From the NCBI RefSeq assembly GCF_904848665.1, contig NZ_CAJHCQ010000027.1, positions 1 through 64,000 on the forward strand: a stretch of 64,000 nucleotides of DNA, written 5' to 3'. Position 1 is the stretch's first letter. Each line of letters begins with the position of its first letter. Below, one piece after another: positions 60,675 to 64,000 of the stretch. The translations under genes were made by a program, and so were the position numbers. Source of the stretch: Paraburkholderia hiiakae (GTDB lineage Bacteria; Pseudomonadota; Gammaproteobacteria; Burkholderiales; Burkholderiaceae). The notes under the pieces were generated by a model, which did not search any database, was not told the origin of the DNA, and saw only the letters and a program-made list of their open reading frames with translations.

Positions 60675-61916
60675 CTAGGTGGTTGAAAACCGCCTAAACT
60701 CGCAAAACGCGTGCCATTGGCTTTCGTTCAAATGTTCTGTTACCTTTTGCGCCACTAGCTGGGCATCCGAAGACGTTAGATCTTCCGCCGGTATTTTTCC
60801 TAGCTCCTTGGTCATCTCCAGGAACTCGGGGGGGAGCGTGACGAGGTATTCGGCCGGAATTTTAGGAATTTTCCAGATCGGCGACAAATATTCCCGTGGA
60901 ATTTTGCTGATAGTTGTCCGCAGGTATTCTTCTCTTACCAGGCGCTTCCATATTTCACGCGCCTCCCCTAGTTCGGTTGCTTGAACACCGAACAGATATT
61001 CCGTCGGTATCTGATCAAAAGCCACGTATGCCTTCACGAACTCACGCGGAATGGAGTGGACAGCTATCGAGGTGCCAGGCTCGGCGTTGATTCGCCATTC
61101 GGCCTTAAAACGCTCCAGGTACTCCGGAGGAAGGTCCACCAGATACTCCGCTGGAATCTCGGAGAATGGTCGTCGGTATTTCCGATAGTCCGAAGGGACG
61201 CCTTCAGTGACCTGGTTGATGAAGTGTTCCGCCCGACTATCGTTCCATGAATACTCAAGCGCCTTTTGAAGCGTCGGGTCAATATCGGCCAGATATTCTG
61301 GGGGAATCTGATCGAACGGCACGTAAGGAGGGCCCTTATACTTCTCCGGAATGCTGTCGATGAACGATTTCCAGTCCTCGTACGGTACATATGTCCACTC
61401 GATTGATTCATCCGGTTCGCCAGTGTTCCGTGGATCGAGCCCGATCGATGGGACGTCCGGCGCGAAGTCCACCGGGAACATGACCCTGTCGTAATCGGGA
61501 TCAAAATCAATGCCCAGCACTGGAAACTCCTTCATCAAGAGGTAGTTAAGAAAACCTTGATGCTGACTGTCGGTGATCGTGCCCGCGTGAGCCAGTGCGT
61601 TTCGCAGCTTCCGTATGCCGAGAACGTGGAATTGCTTGTACACCGCACGAAAAGCGTGCTTCAACTGTCCGCCACGCTGGTTCATCTGATCGTGGAGGAC
61701 GTTCATTTTTTCGGTCAGGTAAAGGGTTCGGATCTTGTCCCTTTCGGCCGTGACGATCGTCCCCTCGGCATTCCTGTAGGAGCCGTGGATCCCTTGCTCG
61801 TGTTGATCGATGATCAACTGGGTAATTTTCTTCTCGAAGACACGCAAAAGCTCCAAAGCCTGGCTTTCCATCCTGTCCTGGAAGTCTTCAGCGTCTTTGT
61901 CTTGTTGATGGTCCAT
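60675..61916 (-). CDS. HEPN-like protein with about ten IPxEYL repeats
   Basis: A 413-residue soluble protein of unknown family. Residues 10-130 are helical and contain IRKLRNALAHAG, where Arg105-Asn106-x3-His110 fits the R-x4-6-H motif of HEPN ribonucleases. From residue 189 to 380 a short motif recurs: IPEKYK 189, IPPEYL 204, IPAEYL 254, LPPEYL 262, IPREFV 289, IPTEYL 303, IPREYL 339, IPAEYL 353, LPPEFL 361, IPAEDL 375. Spacings vary (8 to 50 residues), so these are not simple tandem repeats. The repeats may bind a partner. The upstream sequence contains a broken Sel1 gene, so its original partner may be lost. Confidence 0.75.
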   Translation of the reverse strand: MDHQQDKDAEDFQDRMESQALELLRVFEKKITQLIIDQHEQGIHGSYRNAEGTIVTAERDKIRTLYLTEKMNVLHDQMNQRGGQLKHAFRAVYKQFHVLGIRKLRNALAHAGTITDSQHQGFLNYLLMKEFPVLGIDFDPDYDRVMFPVDFAPDVPSIGLDPRNTGEPDESIEWTYVPYEDWKSFIDSIPEKYKGPPYVPFDQIPPEYLADIDPTLQKALEYSWNDSRAEHFINQVTEGVPSDYRKYRRPFSEIPAEYLVDLPPEYLERFKAEWRINAEPGTSIAVHSIPREFVKAYVAFDQIPTEYLFGVQATELGEAREIWKRLVREEYLRTTISKIPREYLSPIWKIPKIPAEYLVTLPPEFLEMTKELGKIPAEDLTSSDAQLVAQKVTEHLNESQWHAFCEFRRFSTT

Positions 61917-61966
61917 TTTTCTAGTTCTGGTCGCGAGTTACAGCCCAGGCCGGGCCACGCTTAAAT

Positions 61967-62180
61967 CTATCCGAGGGCACGAAGTCTCCCTACGGAGTCG
62001 GTCTTGATAAACCCGTCTGCCGAGTCTGCGGCGATTCTGTACAGCTCTGTGGCCCTTACCGGATCGCGCGGCACTCCTTGGCCAAGATCGTAGCACTGGG
62101 CGAGCGAGTACACAGCAAATGGCCACGCCCAGGTATTGCTGAGCGCCCCCTGATCGACGGCCCTTTGGAACCAGTGCGCG
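61967..62180 (-). pseudogene. Sel1-repeat protein, C-terminal fragment
   Basis: On the minus strand a frame reads HWFQRAVDQGALSNTWAWPF, SLAQCYDLGQGVPRDPVRAT and ELYRIAADSADG, ending RLRALG at TAG 61967-61969. This is typical Sel1/TPR-like sequence. No upstream half is found: the frame runs directly into the palindrome at 62177, which seems to mark the break point. Confidence 0.65.
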
Positions 62181-62230
62181 ACGCGTTATGAGTTTTGCGG
62201 GGTACCTCGTAAAACTCATAACGCGTCGCG
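62177..62230. repeat. 54-bp palindrome with 20-bp perfect arms
   Basis: The arm at 62177-62196 (containing acgcgttatgagtttt) is repeated exactly inverted at 62211-62230. The 14-bp centre (gcggggtacctcgt) can itself pair almost fully around ggtacc. The arrangement recalls a tyrosine-recombinase core site (two inverted arms and a short spacer) or a transposon end pair. It interrupts the Sel1 gene. Confidence 0.75.
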
Positions 62231-62410
62231 ACACAGAATTGTGCGTCCAGATGTCCTGTGCGGAACTGCCGTCCGAATGTCTGACAACGGAATCGGACCA
62301 AGGTCTCCTCTTGGCCGAATGCTGCTAGGACGGCCTTGGCCGGGCGACCCAAAGCGAGCTCTTAGCCTTCGACCGTCCGGTCACTCGTTACGGCTTTTTG
62401 CTTGAATTTT

Positions 62411-62436
62411 TGGTGGCCTGGGATGGAATCGAACCA
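62411..62436 (-). other. tRNA 3'-end fragment, possible attachment site
   Basis: The minus strand carries ggttcgattccatcccag followed by gccacca. That is a T-loop TTCGATT, the 3' half of an acceptor stem and a CCA end, as in bacterial tRNA genes; GGCCACCA fits tRNA-Phe best. No anticodon or D arm lies upstream on that strand. Such 3' fragments are left where islands insert into tRNA genes. Confidence 0.55.
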
Positions 62437-62470
62437 ACCCGTGGCGCGCGAGCCGGCACAGCGCACACCG

Positions 62471-62652
62471 TCAGACTGTGATCAACGTCTGCTCGCCGGG
62501 TTTCATTACCGAGACCTGCAGCGAGGGCGCCACGTGCGAGGCAGACTGGCGGTATTGCTCGGCCGCCTCGACACCCAGCACCAGCCCGTTGTGCGCATAA
62601 TGCACCGGGATGCCATGGGAAACCCCCGCCCACGCGCTGGCCCGTGAGGTTG
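62471..62652 (-). pseudogene. Unidentified C-terminal coding remnant
   Basis: The minus-strand frame reading HGIPVHYAHNGLVLGVEAAE, then VAPSLQVSVMKPGEQTLITV, ends at TGA 62471-62473. It looks like a true protein C-terminus in codon style, but its upstream part is missing and I cannot name it. Confidence 0.35.
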
Positions 62653-62856
62653 CAGACTTATATCCGGCCTGTGCTGCGGACGATGATCCGCTGGGCCCTG
62701 ATGGAATCTGCTGGGGAAGGCCTCATCTCCGACGAGTCCTCGAAGGACAAGACGACGTCCAGGTTTGCTTCCCCACGGTCCGACCTGTTTCGCCATCACA
62801 TGTGTATCAGCCTGCGCAACCTGTTAGCGACCACATCTCCATAGTTGGTTGATCTT

Positions 62857-63060
62857 CTACGTAGCATGCGCCACGTAACCGGGTTGATACGCACAAGCAT
62901 GGGCAAGCAGCACCCAGATCGTGCGTGCCATCTTGTTGGCCAGCGCAACGACTACCACGTTGAACGGCCGTCGCGCGAGCAAGCCCCGCAGCGAATTACT
63001 CACGTGCTTCGAGTGCCCGAGCACCGCTATGCGCTGCAGCCTTCGTGGGCTGCACACAAG
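62857..63060 (-). mobile_element. IS110-family transposase remnant (C-terminal end)
   Basis: A minus-strand frame reads RRPFNVVVVALANKMARTIW, then VLLAHACAYQPGYV, and stops at TAG 62857-62859. This matches the usual end of IS110-family transposases (VALANKxARxIWALL). The catalytic parts are gone. Confidence 0.7.
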
Positions 63061-63076
63061 CAAGAGTGAAGTGAGC

Positions 63077-63111
63077 AAGGAGGTGGCCAGCGCATCGCGC
63101 GCCACCTCCTT
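63077..63111. terminator. Hairpin with 11-bp perfect stem
   Basis: aaggaggtggc and its exact reverse complement surround a 13-base loop just after the stop of the frameshifted gene. It probably ends that transcript, although no T-run is seen. Confidence 0.5.
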
Positions 63112-63114
63112 CCA

Positions 63115-63460
63115 TCAATTCTCCTTCTTGTAGACAACGGTGAGATGGTTCTTCACCTGATTCTTGCCAAGTTCATAGTCGGGGTCCACCGTCGCGAGAT
63201 TGTGAGCCGCGATGGCCCGCCGACGCCACGTCGGCGAGCGCCTTCACGCCGCCGAAGAGCGAGCCTGCCATTGCCGCAGAACGGTGTTCCGTATAGACCT
63301 GGCAGCTCAATCCGGCTTTCTCCATGTGGTTCTCGACTTTTTCCGCCACCGAACTCATAGGCTGAATGCTGATGATCTGAAACGACGTCCTCGAAGCAAT
63401 CAGACTGTCCAGCTTCTCGCTGGTCAATTCGTCGGGGGTGTATCGCGCCTCAATAGACAT
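63115..63460 (-). pseudogene. Frameshifted small hypothetical gene
   Basis: From ATG 63460 the frame reads MSIEARYTPDELTSEKLDSL, SFQIISIQPMSSVAEKVENH and SLFGGVKALADVAS. Near 63220 the sense continues only in the next frame (AIAAHNLATVDPDYELGKNQ, then LTVVYKKEN) to TGA 63115-63117. One base change in length would restore about 114 residues. Without it, the original frame ends soon with unrelated residues. The family is unknown. Confidence 0.65.
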
Positions 63461-63596
63461 TGTATTCCCCTGGTTTGACGTGACGATTCAAGCACCTGGC
63501 GTTGCGGCTATCCTCGCGCCAGGTGAGCTCGCACGCTTCGATATGTCGGCGCAGCAGGTTTGGACTTTAGGCGTGCGCGGATCCAGCGTCTCATCA

Positions 63597-64000
63597 CTAG
63601 TCGGGGTGCTGTTCGTAGTCCGCTGCCGCGGAACGCACCCGCGGCCGCATGACATTGACGAACGTATTCACGCGCTCCGCGAGCCACCCGTATGCTTGTT
63701 CCCGTATTTCAGGCGTGTCGAGTCCGGGAACGGTGCGGCGGTCCACGATCAGAGGACGTCCGTCCCGTTCGGTCAATTCCGCCGTGCCCCCGAGTTCGAC
63801 CTTCACGGTTGGCCAGTCGTCGGCAATGACCCGTCTTGCGTAGGCGCCCGCTCCGCTTGCCGTCGAGAGCAGTTCCACACCAATCTCGCTCAGCTTGCGG
63901 TTTCGATAGACGTTTATCCAGGATGTGCCGCCGGGTGCCGGCATCATGAAGTTGAGATATCCCTGGCGGGGGGCCCCCGGAACGCGTTGTTCTGGATCGT
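63597..64000 (-). CDS. Hypothetical protein, partial (runs off the window)
   Basis: The frame is open from the window end to the stop at 63597. It reads DPEQRVPGAPRQGYLNFMMP, GTSWINVYRNRKLSEIGVEL, DGRPLIVDRRTVPGLDTPEI and VNTFVNVMRPRVRSAAADYE. An ATG at 63947 exists, but the coding pattern clearly continues upstream of it, so this is the C-terminal part of a longer protein. It may be a nuclease-associated domain protein; I cannot assign it. Confidence 0.6.
   Translation of the reverse strand, partial: DPEQRVPGAPRQGYLNFMMPAPGGTSWINVYRNRKLSEIGVELLSTASGAGAYARRVIADDWPTVKVELGGTAELTERDGRPLIVDRRTVPGLDTPEIREQAYGWLAERVNTFVNVMRPRVRSAAADYEQHPD

Noticed and set aside
53271..62436. CRISPR array or retron
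   Set aside because: No regularly spaced repeats, reverse transcriptase motif or Cas protein is visible anywhere in the window.

Overview
The window looks like accessory DNA of a high-GC betaproteobacterium in the Burkholderiaceae (Burkholderia/Paraburkholderia/Caballeronia type). The reasons are the two general porins whose mature ends read SSVTLYG, the dense mix of LysR, MarR and TetR regulators beside aromatic-acid transporters, and the strong GC bias of the codons. No ribosomal or core operon is present, so a secondary replicon or a catabolic region is likely. The genus is an inference; no 16S or other marker gene lies in the window.

Layout. 0.2-4.4 kb: a LysR regulator divergent from a metabolite:H+ symporter and a formylglycine-type sulfatase/phosphonate hydrolase. 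4.4-10.1 kb: scattered material, with two tiny convergent genes, a 113-bp inverted-repeat element, an HU gene broken by an in-frame amber codon, a DUF1016 nuclease, a methyltransferase, an OsmC protein and an alpha/beta hydrolase. 10.2-22.2 kb: a catabolic cluster (MarR regulator, amidase, M20 hydrolase, Rieske oxygenase and its plant-ferredoxin reductase, zinc-type dehydrogenase, cupin, hemerythrin, porin, NCS1 permease, SDR). It best fits breakdown of an N-heterocycle or lactam; the oxygenase pair resembles 2-oxoquinoline 8-monooxygenase. 22.6-30.5 kb: a sulfur amino-acid unit (C-S lyase, four-domain rhodanese, thiol dioxygenase, polar amino-acid ABC importer, LysR).

31.4-37.9 kb: a gentisate-type aromatic pathway (AAHS importer, FAD hydroxylase, gentisate dioxygenase, FAH-family hydrolase, TetR and MarR regulators). 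38.0-46.8 kb: a flavin-centred cluster (LysR, FMN reductase, luciferase-like monooxygenase, alpha/beta hydrolase, porin, AAHS importer, two SDRs and a type II lumazine synthase) that may make its own flavin precursor. 46.9-51.9 kb: an IS6-family transposase remnant, then an importer, a LeuD/LeuC-type hydro-lyase pair and a divergent LysR.

52-64 kb is different in kind. It holds a short tyrosine recombinase, about fifteen small plus-strand genes, mostly of unknown function, in tight succession, two lipoproteins, a receiver-like cREC protein, a DUF2513 protein, a membrane protein ending in two glycine-rich repeats, and a 413-residue protein with a HEPN-like RNALAH motif followed by about ten IPxEYL repeats. 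Beyond it lie a truncated Sel1-repeat gene cut at a 54-bp palindrome, a tRNA 3'-end fragment, an IS110 remnant and a frameshifted gene. This end looks like a decayed genomic island or integration hot spot and is the most likely place for undescribed biology.
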